64,000 nucleotides of DNA from Amphiura filiformis (lineage: Eukaryota; Echinodermata; Ophiuroidea; Amphilepidida; Amphiuridae): NCBI RefSeq assembly GCF_039555335.1, contig NC_092647.1, positions 15,982,094 through 16,046,093 on the forward strand, given 5' to 3'. Shown piece by piece: positions 9,807 through 24,800 of this stretch. How positions within the stretch are numbered: the stretch's first letter is position 1; each line of letters opens with the position of its first letter. Below the pieces are notes generated by a model. That model was not told the origin of the DNA, did not search any database, and worked only from the letters and a program-made list of their open reading frames with translations. Made by a program: the position numbers and the translations under genes.

Positions 9807-12800
9807 GTAAGTTGATTTATAGAATATCGTAAAATATTATTTTAATCCGTAAAGGTTCGCCTAATGGCGCTATGGGAAATGTGGAGGAGGGTGCCCTTTA
9901 TTTGCACATGAAATTTACCCCATGCAACGGAGCCCTAGTGCGCCATTAGGCGATTCTTTACGGTATCTCATCTTAACAAAATATAAAATTTGACAATGAA
10001 AACTAATTTTGACCTAACACGTCCCTCCCTTGTTTAAAATCTTTCACAGAAAGACCCCTAGCATTGCCTAGTTGGGAGCTACACACATACATACACACAC
10101 CTCCACACACACACACATTAATCCACCAATTCAAGTAAGTGCCCATATCCATGTAGAGCCTGAGATTATTATTATCAGGTATAATAGTCTTAGGTAGAGT
10201 TTTGGAAAGTCACAGGGTGACCCAGAATGATCTATACCGGGAAAGTTGATTTTTTAGGTATGAAGAGCATTACTATTTGGTGGTATTGTTCTTAATTCTC
10301 AAATTTACATTATATTTAGCATTCTTAAGAATTTTGGATTTTAGAAATTGGACGTCATTTTAAAGCCATATTATAACATTTCCATAAGAAATAGAATTGT
10401 ATTTCTTATAAAATACTAGTTTTCACTGTCAGATATGTCCTATTTTAATTTAACAGACGAGGCAATACAAAGAAATTCGAACGTGAGCAGTGTCGGTTCT
10501 TTTGAAATGTGACGACTGCCCGCACGCCATGTAGTACTGTGTTATGCACATTGTATACACGTTCGACTAATATTTCCATCATCTCGAATTTTTAAAAAAC
10601 TACAGCACCTCAAGTCTTGATTTTTGCAGAGTATGTTAGTTTACTAAAGTACATAACAATCGTGTCAAAACAGAATTTTGAAAAATATTGAGGGCGTCCT
10701 CCTCAGCAAATGTTATAATAATGCTTTATATGCCGACAGCGATGGTTTTTCATAAGTTTAGAGAATGGTTTTCCTTGTCGCAGCATTTATTTATATCCAC
10801 AGTATAATGGCAAACCCACAGACGATTAAAATTTACTGCGGAGGATCCTTGAAGTTTTATCCTCTGTAATAATAACATTATTGGGTAAAAATTTTTGGGA
10901 AGATCTCAAAGACTGGATAAAAGACAAGATCAGTATAGATCTAGCTATGACCCCTCAGTTAATTCTTTTTGGATCTAAATATGATTTAATTCTAACATTG
11001 ATTTTGACTATTGCAAAATTACATTTGTATAGAGTAAAATGACAGAGAAACGACCAAACTTAGATGTTTTAAAAGGGAACTTAAATGTTATTATAATGTT
11101 TTGAAATACCAAGCAGTATGTAGCCTAAAGTTACAAAAGTTTAATAATGAGTGGCAATCCTGGCAACTATTAATGTTATGATATAATTTTTCATTCCTGT
11201 GTATTTTTAATCCATAGTAAAGAAAGTAAAATATGCTCAACATGCTCAATGTGTGGTGGAGGGTGTCGGCAGGGTGGGTCAGGTGGGGCTCATTGTTGAT
11301 TGTTTGTTTTTTGTTTTCTACTCAATTTGAGTACAAAATAATCAGCAGTTAGTTCTATTCGCTCATTCTGTTGCTCTTTTCCCTTATTTTTGTTGCTTGT
11401 TTTTCAATCCTCTTATAACTCTCTTGAAATGACTATGTCACTAATATTAATAAATAAAATGCACGTTTAATGTATTTAAGGTCACTGATTAAGTGACAGT
11501 ACTATGTATTAAGAAACTTTTAATAAAGACAGCTGTCTACAAAAAAGAAAAAAAAAAAAATGTGTTGGACGTCACATTATAAGTACGTTTTTAAACTAAA
11601 TATCTGAAGTCGTATTGAAATGTTTCACTTAATCCCATATCAAGAATTATTCAGCGTTGTAAGCTATACATCTGTGCCAAATTTGGTGTATTTCCTATAA
11701 TAGAATGTAGGATTTCTCCAATATGTTGCACGGTACGGCTGGACAATGGTGATAAAGCAGCTATATGTGTTATGACGCCTTTGCGCTGTAAATTATACCA
11801 ACGCAGTTTTCGCCCATTTTCAGTAAATATCAATGTCATGCCAAAACGAATCAAGCTTTTTCCATGAAAGTCACAGAATAAGGACATGTGTGCCATTGTA
11901 TTTTTCTTATTGAATAATATTATATATTTTTAATATTTTTTAACACGGTATAGATCATTATGGGATACCAAATAAACAAAATCAAAACTTTATTATTTTC
12001 ATAGGATTTACTCTTTGGTATTTTTAGGGGGAAGGAAGCATCAATTAAATGGAAAGTTTTATACAGCGTTTTGTATTGTATCTTTAAAACTCAAGAAAGG
12101 AAACGGAATATAGAAATCGGACCTTGCCTCTTTAAAAGTAAGAGTTATGATGATAAGTACATAAAATCACACATGTTCAGAAAGGAAATGATGCAATTAT
12201 TGTTACGCCGTGTTTAATGGTTTGGAGATAGGGGCCGAGCGACTCAGGCTAAGCACGTCACTTGTACGATATATTGATACGTTTATTTCCCAGTACAAAT
12301 GCGCCGCTCAAAAATCAGCTGTATGGACCCATTTTTACGAAATGCGAAAGCTAATTACACATCTTTAACATTACCAAGTTAAGAAAATTAAGATTTTTTG
12401 TCAGTTTTTGTTTGCAGTTCAAAGCACAGACAGGAGCTTGCCATATTCTTTCAACACATATCCAATTGCAAGTGTTATATAATATGTTTATAACGGGATA
12501 TATTCAAAGATTTTATTATTGTTATTGAATGCTGCCTAGTGTTGTTATGTGTTTAGTTTCTATTATTATTATTATTATTATATTATTATTATTATTATTT
12601 TCTTTATTCATTCCTTTCGTTTCCTTTCTCTGCACTTATTCTTTCTTATGCCTACACTTTAGGGCCTATCACTCCTTGGGTCTCCTTCTCCCTCTTCCCC
12701 CCTCCTCTCTAATCGCGATCGCCCATCCACTCTTTTCACCTCACGACCCCTCATTCACTCCTTCACTTGCCCTTGGCTTTTTTAATGGATAATAAGAAAC

Positions 12801-15800
12801 CCTTTTGACTTAATTGAATAGACATATAACCAAGATACTGCGAAATAGTTAATCAATAGAAAGTGACGCAGATAGACATGGACCTATACCTGGCAGCCAC
12901 GTCACGTTACGGATAATCGATCAGCAACTCTAGGCGCTTAAATTAAGGTGGGCGGTAAATGACTCATTTGAAAAGGTTTGGCTGCAAAACGATTCTCTTC
13001 TAAATGTATCTACGCACAGTTTCCACCACGATACACCCGAGTACACAGATTTTTCCAAGACTCAACCACACCCGTGGGTTGTGCGAGAACAAAAGGTACC
13101 CCTCGCTCAAGTGGGCGCTTTCACATGGCTTTCTTTTGGACACTTATTGATAGTAGCCTGCTTGGTAAAGCGTTAATACGCTGTCGGATCAGTTATCGAT
13201 TTAATGGCGGAACCCTTTTGTCCTGAACAAAAGGTACCTCTCGATGAATAGCTTGTCGGCAAATCAAATATGCACAAAGGAACAATGCGTTACGTAATCT
13301 ATTGCTGCTCCATTTTATATAAGCTTTATTGTCCGGCGTTCAACAATAGGAGTTTGCCTGGCTATTTTAAAGGACAACTTATAACTTAACAGTATTATGA
13401 TGATTTAATGAATGTAGGATTTGGCAAACAATTTAAGCACTCTAAATTAACAAAGAAACCGAAAGCAAGAAAACACCGTATGCAACATGTGCGGCTCACT
13501 ACGCTCAGTATCAAATACCATCAAAAGCTTCAAATCTACCGTGAACACCACACACGTGCAAATTGAGGGTGACAAGAAACTCGGCACGCCGAGGTGGTAA
13601 GCCTCTTTAGAAGACTGATTCTGCAGAGGGGGAGAGACCAGACTTGTAACGAGTTATTATACGGGACTCGAACTTTCAAAACTGAAATGACTCGACTTAG
13701 ATTTCCCCATAGAGTTTATACAGTGACTCGAATCAAATCAACTCAAGAAATTGCTAGAAATGACTCGACTGACCCCATGAAATAACTCGACTCGTTCCCA
13801 ATCTGAGCGATGCTAACAATTTGGCGAGCCATTCGGAGAAATCACCCTCCCTTGGAGAGAACGTTCCAAACGGTCCTGTTAGAACCCTTTTTGGTTCTTT
13901 AAACAGGCTGCAGAACCTGTAATGGTTCTCTAAAGGAATCTTGATTTTTTTTCTACGAGTGCAGGGATAAATAAGGTGGCATATTTTCTAAATTACAGCT
14001 CAATTAGCTAAGTGAGCAGCTTTTGGTATTGATGTCTTTAATAATTACAGCGGCCCATCCGTCCAAGTAAATTATTTTTCTTAATTATTGGGGGAATAAA
14101 CCTCTCCACCCTAGTATTAAGGTGGTACTACACCCCTTGATAAATTTTAATAAAATAATAACACACTGGTAACAAAAGTTATATATACATGCTCATGTAT
14201 ATTAATAGGGACAAGGAATCCAGTTTCGACACTGGAATTTCAGTGACTCAAGACTCAAGACAAGCAGTACGTTATTTATGATAAGAAAAGAGGTACCACG
14301 AGAATCACTGAAATTTCAGTGAAGTAATTGGATTTCTTGCCCCTATAATATACATAACTTTTGCTACCAGTCTGTAGTTATTTTTTTGAGAAAAATGCAA
14401 AATTAGTCACTAAATTTATCAGGAGGTGTAGTACCACCTTAAGCAAGCAACAACTGATTCTTTAATATTATATTATATTTATATAATATACAATCGCATT
14501 AACACCCCTTCAACGATAACAAGGTACCACGGAGTTCCACTGAGGTCAGTTTTGAATTTGTGATCCGATCAAAGTCTGTTTTCTTATTCATGATATTAAA
14601 TAGATCAAGTCAATATTACAGTACAGAGCAGTCCCGTGTAATTTTTGCGTCGTTGGACTTGGACAGAAGATTCAAATGGACAAAGTCGAAAAATATTTTC
14701 TGCCATGTTGTCATTTTGTAACCCGTGCGTTCTAAAAGCCGTTTCCATGGCATTGGTCACGCTAAAAAGATAGGCCTCTTTTAAAACAAGTATCAAGTAT
14801 TCCAGTATATTAAAGCATACTTGATGAATTCCCTCCATTCAACCTTGCTATAAAGTGCAATAAATTCCCGTAACAATCATGTAAATCATGTAAATTTCTG
14901 TATTTGCCAGAGACAGAGTACTTATAGCGCCGATCATTATTATAATATAGGCTATAGAGGCATTTCAACAGCACCTTTATTTGGTACGAAGATGTCGCAG
15001 AGATCAAGTTTCAGAAAAAAGCATAGTTTGATACACGGTTACGGAGTTATGAGCAAAAAGGTAACATTGAAAAAAAAAAAATGCTTCGATTTTGTTGAAA
15101 ATGGTCCCAAATTATTGATATTTCCATGATAAATCAGAAAAATAATAGTTTGTACTATGTAGGATGTTTCGTTACCTCAGTAAACATAAAAAACCGACCA
15201 TACCCATTGAGACTTATTGCGTTCTATTGAATCAATTTGACCTTGACAAATTGTTGCGTTACCTGGGTAAGAAAGCACCCAAGATAGTTAATATTATTCT
15301 TTTTCTTGCAACAAGACAAAATAATTTGAGAGCAGTTTCATCAAAAATCCTAGCGGGGTCAAATGTGGACCTATGACGTCACAGTGTTACTCTTTATCCA
15401 TAACTCCATAACAGTACAATCATGTATAGATAGGTCAAAGTATACTTTTCTGAATCCTTATTACCAGAGGATCACGATGGTGTGTGTTTTGAACAGGTTT
15501 GAGTAATTTTGAACTTTGAGGGGATACCTTTATTCCTCTAGTATCACAATTCATAACCTTGATCATTTGTTATGGATCACATGTTTTAAAAAAGAGTTCA
15601 AATACCCCGGGTGTCATCTGTTGTTATGGAGGTCGTCAAGGACTGACGTCATAATTAGCTAATTAAGCACAGCACCGCCACTTTTCCTATGGGTATTTTG
15701 TACAGGTTTTTCATGAGATCATAAGAAAGTTTGTTTCGTTATTTTCCAGCAATGATTTGGTGTTGTAAAGTTGATTAAAATTGATTAAAAGTATTGTAGA

Positions 15801-18800
15801 TGATATTGAAGTTAATAAATAGGTTTCAAGTTAGTATTATTTTCTAAAAATTCAACAATGGTTACTGCGGAAAGACATTCGGGAGAGTACATGTAAACTG
15901 AAATCAATTTCACTACAGTGAATTTTGACTGAAGTAAAAGATCTGGAAATACATGTTCTGGAGTTGCAAATAAACACACCACTTTCAAAAAGCAAGTTGA
16001 TTTCAAGAGATACATCATGCTCCTATATAGTTTTATGGTAATTATTATAACAATGTTGCCAAATTTTTGGTTGGCAAAATAGATGAATTTACTGGGTGGA
16101 TAAAATAATTTACTGGATTTCCTGTTATTTATCTCACACAGGGGCTCGAACCCGGGATCTTAGTGGTGCAAGTGCGTGAGGACAGAACCGCTTTATAAAT
16201 AACTAACCCGTCCTGTTTCGTTTCCCATACCCACTCCCCCTGTGCCCATGATATTGAAAGAGTCACCATTATTATACACTAAGCCAAAAAAGAAACTTAT
16301 AATTTTTCACCAGGCCATATCTTAAAATCCTGTCCATCAAAATTAACCAAAATTACACACAGGATTGCCTCAATACTCTACTCTAAACACATGTCAGTAA
16401 CCAATCAGTTGACCAACTGACACAACAGCAAAATACACTGATATGGGACAACTTCCTGGACCACATTCACAGCCCTATTGGCACCCAGCAAAAGAAATCT
16501 GTGAGAATGGCATCTTGAATCACAGGTCACAGCAACCAATTTTAACAACATTAAGTTAAAAACATTAAAGAGAGTCAAAACAAACTTACCAGGATCATTA
16601 TGTCACATGTCCAAACAAATAATGAAGTCCTTTAGTAACGAGAAGCATGGGCCAATCTTCCCCAGGATATCATCAGGAACGTGGTTGGAAGCATGAGAAG
16701 CAGGTGCACAGCATGCGTGCAAGCGCACGGTGGACATACCCGTTACTAGTGGACTTCATTATTTTGTTTGGACATTTGACATGATGATCCTGGTGATTCA
16801 AGATGCCGTTCTCACAGATTTCGTTTGTTGGGTGCCAATAGGGCTGTGAATGTGGTCCAGGAAGCTGTTCCATATCAGTGCATTTTGCTATTGTGTCAGT
16901 TGGACAACTGCTTGATTAATGACATGTGTTTAGGGTAGAGTATTGAGGCAATACTGTGTGTAATTTTGGTTAATTTTGATGGACAGGATTTTAAGATACG
17001 ACCTTGTGAAAAATTATAAGTTTCTTTTTTGGCTTAGTGTATGTATTTCTGTTTTTTCTTTTCTCACAGTATTTTGTCAAAGATGTCTGACTGGATGGAT
17101 GCAATACAATAACCAGTGTTTCCAGTTATTTTCAAATAAACTGAATTTTTATGAAGCTCGAATGGCATGCCAGGGACTTGGTGGTGATCTAGCAAGGTTA
17201 AAAACTAAGGATGTTAATGTAAGTAAATGGACATTATAGAGTCCAGAGAGCAATAATGTCGCATTATGCACAGGAGTATTTTCTGATTCTAGCGCATCCA
17301 TTACTCCATATGCCACTGTGCTGTAATTTCGTTCTGTTAACAGAACATAAATACAAATGAATTTGACAGAATTTTTGCTAAGCGAATAAAGTTGCAAGAC
17401 TATTTTGTTGCACACAAACATGTGTAGCCGGATATGTAGCCACAGGTTTCAGTGGTAAATATCTCAAGTTTTTTTGTTGTTGAGAAAAGTGGTGGATGAG
17501 GCAATAGATCACGAAATGCCCCTTTAAAGTCATCATGTACGATTTCGGTCAAATTTTCATTTTTTATTTGATGTCAAAACTCCGTGGAAATATATGTTTG
17601 ATCGTGTGTATCGAGGTGGAAACTGCGCGTAGATTAATTTATAGGAGAATCGTTTTTGTAGTTTTTGTTTGATTTCTTAAAAATCTATAGTCGATCCACA
17701 AAATGTGTGAATTATGTGTCAACTATGCGACGAACATTGTCATGACACTTTTTGTAAAATTATGAACATCATGAACTGGTCTGTTATTTGGAGAGGGGAT
17801 TTACATGCCATTATGATTCTTTTTAATTTGGCAGAATTTTATAGCTCAATATGTGATGCCAACTAATCAACATCATTGGATTGGTCTTCATGATATTTCC
17901 ACTGAAGGCCAGTTTACCTGGGTGGATGATGAAGTATTGGACGACGCACAAAGGTAAGTTGCATGATTGCAGAAAATGGTATCGGTCTCTTAATTATGAC
18001 AACTCGCTACTCCCCAATTCCAGACCTGGACATAATGGGAGTCATGGGAGCTGGAGGCTTTAGATAACCTAGAATTAGACTGCGGCAATTGTAGATTGTT
18101 TGATAAATAAAAAATATTATGTTATTAATGATAATGACGAACGCATTCAGTAAGTGCTGTACCTGTCTTCTTCAGAAACTTCAATTTGAAAATATCTATT
18201 TGTAATATAAAAAAACTTAAATGTCTGTATGCTTGTATGTTTTTTATTGATAGTGTGTGGAATCCACATCAACCCGATAATAACGGTGATGGTGAGGACT
18301 GTGTAGAGATGGTAAAAGAAAGCGGAAACTGGAATGACTTACCTTGTCCTAACTATCAACGACCGTACGTTTGTGAAAGACCCAATGGTAAGGAAGAATG
18401 TGCATCAGTTTGCAATTTTCAGTAGCCTCCTCAAAAATATGAGAAGAGGTCCAATTTTAGAAAGCAGTAGAAAAACCAGTACATTACGGTATGTGGGAAC
18501 CTGTAGCAGAGTGAAAACATCTGTCTATCTGCTTTGTGAAGGCACATAACTATACACCACATTAGAAAGCTTACATCTACTTTCTAACTCAGTTCTGCCA
18601 AGACCAAACACAAAAAAGTAAAACTGGAATTACCCCAGCTATAATTAAGTCATGCTGCAACATTTATCTTATTATAGCAACCCGGACTTTACCACATCAT
18701 GCAATACGATGAACATTCTGGAAATTTACTAAGATCCAAAATGAGATATGATTGGTTTTTTTAGTTCAAAACAGGATTGCATGAGAGGGAATTCCCAACA

Positions 18801-21800
18801 TTTAATTACATATCGAACTCTTGTAAGGGGGTTTTCCATCTCTCACATCTCTCATGAAATAGCTTTGAATTAAAGGGCATCAGCAATAAGCCCAATCGCC
18901 ATTCTAACTTCCGGTTTTTGAGAGCAGTTTTAGGACACTTTGACCTCTGACATATCGGGAAAATTTACGTAATTATTATTAATTTTCTTATTATTGTCAC
19001 AATTTTGATCATTAAAAATACCAAATAATTAATTTATAAAACACTAATATTTTTTATATTTGTTTTAAATATTGTAAAACATTTTTAGATTATATTTTGT
19101 ACGTACAAAAACCCAATACTTCTGAATTTTCTGAAAGGTCAAAGGACAAAGTGTCCTAAAACTGCAAAAACTGTCCTACAATGCATTGCAAACTGCCAAT
19201 GCCGATTTGGCTTATTACATTACATTACCCTTACTATGTTTTATGTCGAGATTATATCTTGCAAGGTCAAACTCTACCTCCCAGTCTTTGGTTCTTGTTC
19301 TTCATCCTGTTGATGAAGGTGAGGGATTGTGGTCTGTGAAGACAATCACAGGGTATACTATGGTACCCAAATGCACATCTAAATGAAGTAATGCCAATAG
19401 CAATGCCAGACACTATGTGGAGTGATTTATCTGGTGCTTGTTAATTTCATTGTATCACAAACAGTCAGTCAACTTGAACTGCTTCTGAAAATCAGGTACA
19501 GAGAGTACTGGTGACCTTGTGAAAAGCACTTTCACATTCCTCTGACCAAATGAATTTTGTATTCTTTTCGCCAGCACATAAGGGGCTGGTATCTGTTTCA
19601 TAGATAGGATTTGTGTACAGATTATAGCCTTCTTCTATTGGTATGAATTGAAGTTTTTTTTGTGGTGGAAATGTTTTTGATGTTTGCTATTCGATTTGTA
19701 AGGAAAAGAAAGTATGTTTTGCCGTTTCAACGAATGAAAATGATTGAGTATTGCCAAAGTTATGTTTGGATTAATTATTTGTGTACAGATTATAGCCTTC
19801 TTCTATTGGTATGAATTGGGTTTTTGTGGTGGAAATGTTTTTGATGTTTGCTATTCGATTTGTAAGGAAAGGAAAGTATGTTTTGCCGTTTCAACGAACG
19901 AAAACGATTGAGTATTGCCAAAGTTATGTTTGGATTAATTATGACTTAAAAAGTTATCATATGTTAGGCCTACATATAACAATAACTTGTTCAGCAATCA
20001 GCATATCAACATGGTCAACAAGGTAATTACCGGGGGTATATCACCAATGAGGTCATATCAGTGGACTGTTTGGTTGCCTGTGAGTGTGAGTGCATAATTG
20101 ATATGTTGATAACAGATCTAGTAAATAGAATCATACTAGGCTTATGATTGAAGTCAAAGTAATTATCTATCCTATCCTGTATCGTTTTATGGATAAAAAT
20201 GACTCAAAATGTTATTGATGATATTATTGCTATCTTAAACATCAGTTTTGTCTTTTCAACGTGAAAAATCAGATGGATAATAAAGTTTTTAGGGGCTAGC
20301 TATAATATTGGCACAAGCCTATAGTATTGAACAATGTATCCCATATTTTGACATGCACTTATAGAAAATAAATTAATTATTGTCTTACTTTATTAATTAT
20401 AAATACTGTAAAATGACACATAACTAAAGTAAGGCCACTTTCTATCTTTTTTATTTGATTCATAAAATTACATTCAAAAAAATGATTGAAGACCGAGAAA
20501 ACACACAATGCAGACTATTACAGAATGGAGTAGGTAAGATGTCATGTCCATAGCTTTGCAGGAGTTTCGGACTAACAATCAACACATTCAGAAAAATACA
20601 GTTTAAAAGTGAAGATTTTTGTGAGTGATCAGTCCTTTATCATGTGCTTGCCACTATCTACTTTATAGTAAACTAAAATCATTTTAAAATAGAATGTGCA
20701 TGTAAGTAAACTAACAACTGCAGTGTATTTCTTGATTTTAAAAATAAGCATGGGTAAAAAGCAGAAAAGACAAAACGACAGAACAATTTGGAGTAATGAA
20801 TTAAAGAGTTGGCAGGAGTTATAGGAATTAATGTTTTTGCTGTTTCGGTGTGCATGTTCTCATCATCGATGGTTTGGTGGACTGTCGTGTAACATGGATG
20901 TAAGCGTGATCCTGAAAATGCCTTTCACGGTGACCCAAACTAATTACAAGACCTCTCCTACATTGAGGCTGGCCTTCCCTTTTAAAGGGAATTTTTATTC
21001 AGCATATCAGTCAAAGGACTTGCTCTGAAAGGACATCTCTAAAAAGTTGGGACAGAACTTTCTGTAATAGCCAACCATTCCTATCAAGCTCATGAGTGAT
21101 TTCTTGTTTGCAGGTGTGGGGTATTGCTCATATATTGCTTCAGCTTTGGCTTTGATAGGTTTCACCTGACCTTGACCTACAACATATCCTAAGACTAGAA
21201 TGTGACTGTAGCATGCCTCAGACAGCTTTTTAAACAGTTGGTGGAGTTGTTCCCAAGTTTGGCTGTAAACAATCAAATCATCTATTAACGCTTCACAACC
21301 CTCTGCCGCAATTTGACTAACCATTCTTTGCTGGCGCATTTTTCAAACCGAATGGCATAACTTTGTACTGCCAAATGGTGTACAAAAAGTAGACATTTTT
21401 TGGCACGGTCTTGGAGTGGAACCTGCCAGTACCCTTCCAAAAGATCAAATAATTTGTTAACAAAATTGTTATAAAAAACAAGATTTTGAAAGTATTTGCC
21501 GACGTACAAATATTCTTGATGGAAACGTTTACAATAATATCATAAAAAACATGGAAAAATATACAATTTTGCTGCACAATCTGGCATCGCTTTACCGCTT
21601 TTCAAATGTACAGGAAGACCACATACCGTGCCAAAGGTCACTCTGCCAGACTTCCTGTTTACAAGCTGTTATGGTAGCACAGAGGTGGTCATGTACATAT
21701 TACTAAATACATATTTACAAATCTAGTTGAAGCGAGCTGTTTAAGATTAGCATTGCTATTTGGGTACCGCTTCTGCTGAAGCATTAACATCGAAATAAAT

Positions 21801-24800
21801 TCAAATATCCATTTTAATTTCAGACGTGATTATCAAATGTGATGAGTCTAATGGTTGGATGTCTGCAGCCTCTGCTTGCTATAAATATTACTCAAATGAC
21901 TACACATGGTCGGATGCTAACAATTACTGCCTAGCTCTTGGAGGAGCATTGATAAGTGTAGAGAACCAAGAAGAACAAGATCTTGTCACGTTACAGGGAT
22001 CCACATACAAAACAGACATATGGATAGGAGCAAGTGATATTGTAAGTTAACTATGTCTGTCAGATGTGAAATGAAGAATGTACAGTCAGTTTCTAACAAA
22101 TTATGATTTGAAAAATCAAGCGGGTGTCACATAATACTTTTTGGTGTGTCAATGGTACACAAATTTTGAATGATTGAGTTTGAAATAGTAAAAAAAAATA
22201 GCAACGTTCATAAGGGGGGGGGCATGTCTACCCTAATTTATCCATGGGAGACGTCGGCCCAAAGTATGGTAAGATTGTTAATGTTTATTTGCACGCACTG
22301 CATTCTTTCCGCGTTTTATGCGCGGAAATGGCAAATGTCCCATCAAACCAGCATCAAATATGCTCATTCCCTCTAAATTTTAACACTTACGGCGCCACTT
22401 TTCCATTTCATGCGTCCATGATTTGACAGAGTGAGATATTTTAAGTGTTTAAGATTAAAACGTGACAAAACATGTACATTACGAATTTTTTATTCAACAT
22501 GACTCGCACGATTTCCTAACACTCGTGTCCATACTTCACGCGCGGCGTGGCTGCATATTTCATTTTCATGTTTCATATTTCAGATAAGTGGTGCATCCGG
22601 TGTATATACATGGCCTGATGGTGCTGACATAGGACCATACACTAACTGGGCACCTGGACAACCTGATAATAGGTTAGTATCAATATCACTGACAGTAACA
22701 CCTTAGATAAGTGGTGTACCCGGTTTATATACATAGCATGAAGGTGTTAACGTAGGACCATACAGTAACTGGGCACCCGGACAACCTGATATGAATTTTT
22801 TGTTTTTACTCTCCTCTACTCGCTATGATCATTTCATAGCGAGTGTGTAGAAGAATTCAAATATCACAAATGTACCTTTGTAGGTCCTGCGGATCTTGAT
22901 TTATGTTGTTAAGAGGGCTGAAACAACAACACTTTTGTAAAACGTACATAACTCATTTAACAACAATAAATCAAGCACGTTTTCAAAGTATATGATTTGT
23001 AGGATGAACTTTTAATCTACCCTTTAGCCCATTCGGGACTGAGTTTAAAAATTAGCCCCTGGATAACCTTTGACCTCGGAGGACCTCGATAAAATTTTGT
23101 TCCTGCTCCCCTCATATGAAGGATTCCATCCACCAAGTTTAAGCTCAATTGGGTGAAGTTTAAAATTTAGCCCTTAAATGACCTTTAACGTCTTCCGACT
23201 TTAAAATTAAATTCACGACATTGCTTCAAAGAAATCACATTTTTGTCATTATCTAGGCACATGGTGGCTGCGCCAATGAGCCATGCGCAAATTTATCAAC
23301 TGTCATTGCCAATGTATCAATAAGGTTTAGTAATGACTTGTTAGTGGTTTTCTAAGCTGCTAATGACAGAAACTGAATCTTGTTATATTACAGTTATTCC
23401 AGTATGGGTGGAAATTGCGCAGAGGTTGTCAGCACAGCAGCAGATGGACAATGGAATACAGCAGCATGTCCATCAGGAAGAAAATTTATCTGTGAAAAAC
23501 CTGAAGGTAAGTGTACAATTAATGATACACAGAAAATTAAACAATAGTCCTCTTTTCACCAATTATGCTTTCATGGCTATTGGGGATGTGACTCAGAGAC
23601 CTGATCAACCTTTGTGTTGTAAAACTAGGTAAGACCCTTAAAGGGACTGGATCGTTTCTGCGTAATTAGAGAGGGCCTGGGGATTCATTCTATAATTACA
23701 AAAAAAATTCAAGAAATTAAAGAATCCTTGGAATAAAAATTGTAGTGTAATGATTGACAGACACAATTTCAATCAGTGGTAAAAATGATAAAAAACAAAC
23801 GTTTGATCTCAATTTGGAATTCCGCCTGAATCCGTAAATATGGCACCTCTCATCCCTTTTTAGGGTAAAGCTGTCAAGGCATCAAGGATCAATAAATGAT
23901 ACAAGAGGTCACCTTGAATATGAACATCAGGAAAGAAAAAGAACAAGGTACATCAATATTTTTTGGAAAGAATCTAAATATAAACACAGATTTGTGTAAA
24001 AACAATCATGCTAATTTTGGAAAACAATGTACAAGAAATACATTTTTTGCCTCAAATTTTTGTAAACACACTATAGAAAAAGAAAAAAATCCATGTGTAT
24101 TTTTTTGTGTTTGGAATCTTTTTTTCTACTGCTAGTAAAAATCATGCATTTAGTGGTGTGGAATCACAAGGGCATGTATGTGACTGCTGTTTTAAACAAA
24201 ATCAATACCAATGTCTCTTTTGCTTAGCTATCATGGTTCTGAAGATTCTCAATAATTTCTCGTCCTTCACGTTCTCAAAATGATTTTTCACACAAATCAA
24301 GCCGAGTTATTTGCAAAAAGGTGTTCAAATCATTATGTTTGTTATTGCTTTCATTAACTGATCAATTGTCTGTAACTTGGTAGCTAGAATTTTCAAAGGG
24401 TTTGCATCAAAATGTAACATTTTTGGAGGGCTAGTAACCAATGCAAGTAACTTGAATTGGATATTTTTGGGCATTTGACCAATTTTCCATGACCGTGTTA
24501 CATTATTTCCTGCCCATGATTCACCCTATGGCAAGCATGATAATGAATGCAATGGCTGCATTATTGCAATGAAGTGGAAATGCACAAATATTTGCTGTTT
24601 TTGAATCAATGATGTCATTTTTATATAACTTTATTTTGAAACAAGCATCGTGAAATCAATCTGCTAAACATTTAGTTCTACACATCATTCACAATAACAT
24701 AAAATTAATATTTATGTACTTTTTGTACTACTATAATCTTACTATATATGATTGTTATTGTTTTACAGGAGTATGTCCAACTGGCTGGAGAATTTTCCGT

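Larger units (their letters stand above)
9807..17069 (+). other. gene B intron 1 (7.3 kb)
   Basis: No exon-like lectin frame was found. It holds MITEs (9847-9963, 10360-10730, 14117-14444, 16276-17039), a (CA)n tract near 10081-10120, a (TTA)n tract near 12560-12600, and a tRNA-like SINE fragment near 16136-16235. Bases 15000-15800 contain an open frame of 70 residues (15164-15376) with no recognisable motif, probably dispersed repeat. Confidence 0.6.
18388..21823 (+). other. gene B intron 4 (3.4 kb)
   Basis: Contains a small inverted repeat (18923-18950 against 19137-19165, TTTAGGACACTTTGACCT type), a 170-base tandem duplication (19610-19940) and an antisense gypsy-like pol relic (21008-21577). 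The remainder is AT-rich, with no exon. Confidence 0.6.

Noticed and set aside
12529-12792. 87-residue open frame in intron 1
   Set aside because: Begins in a TTA microsatellite and is low-complexity Leu/Ile/Phe/Ser-rich; no domain and no splice context.
15164-15376. 70-residue frame in intron 1
   Set aside because: No domain, no splice partner in phase, and surrounding sequence looks like dispersed repeat.
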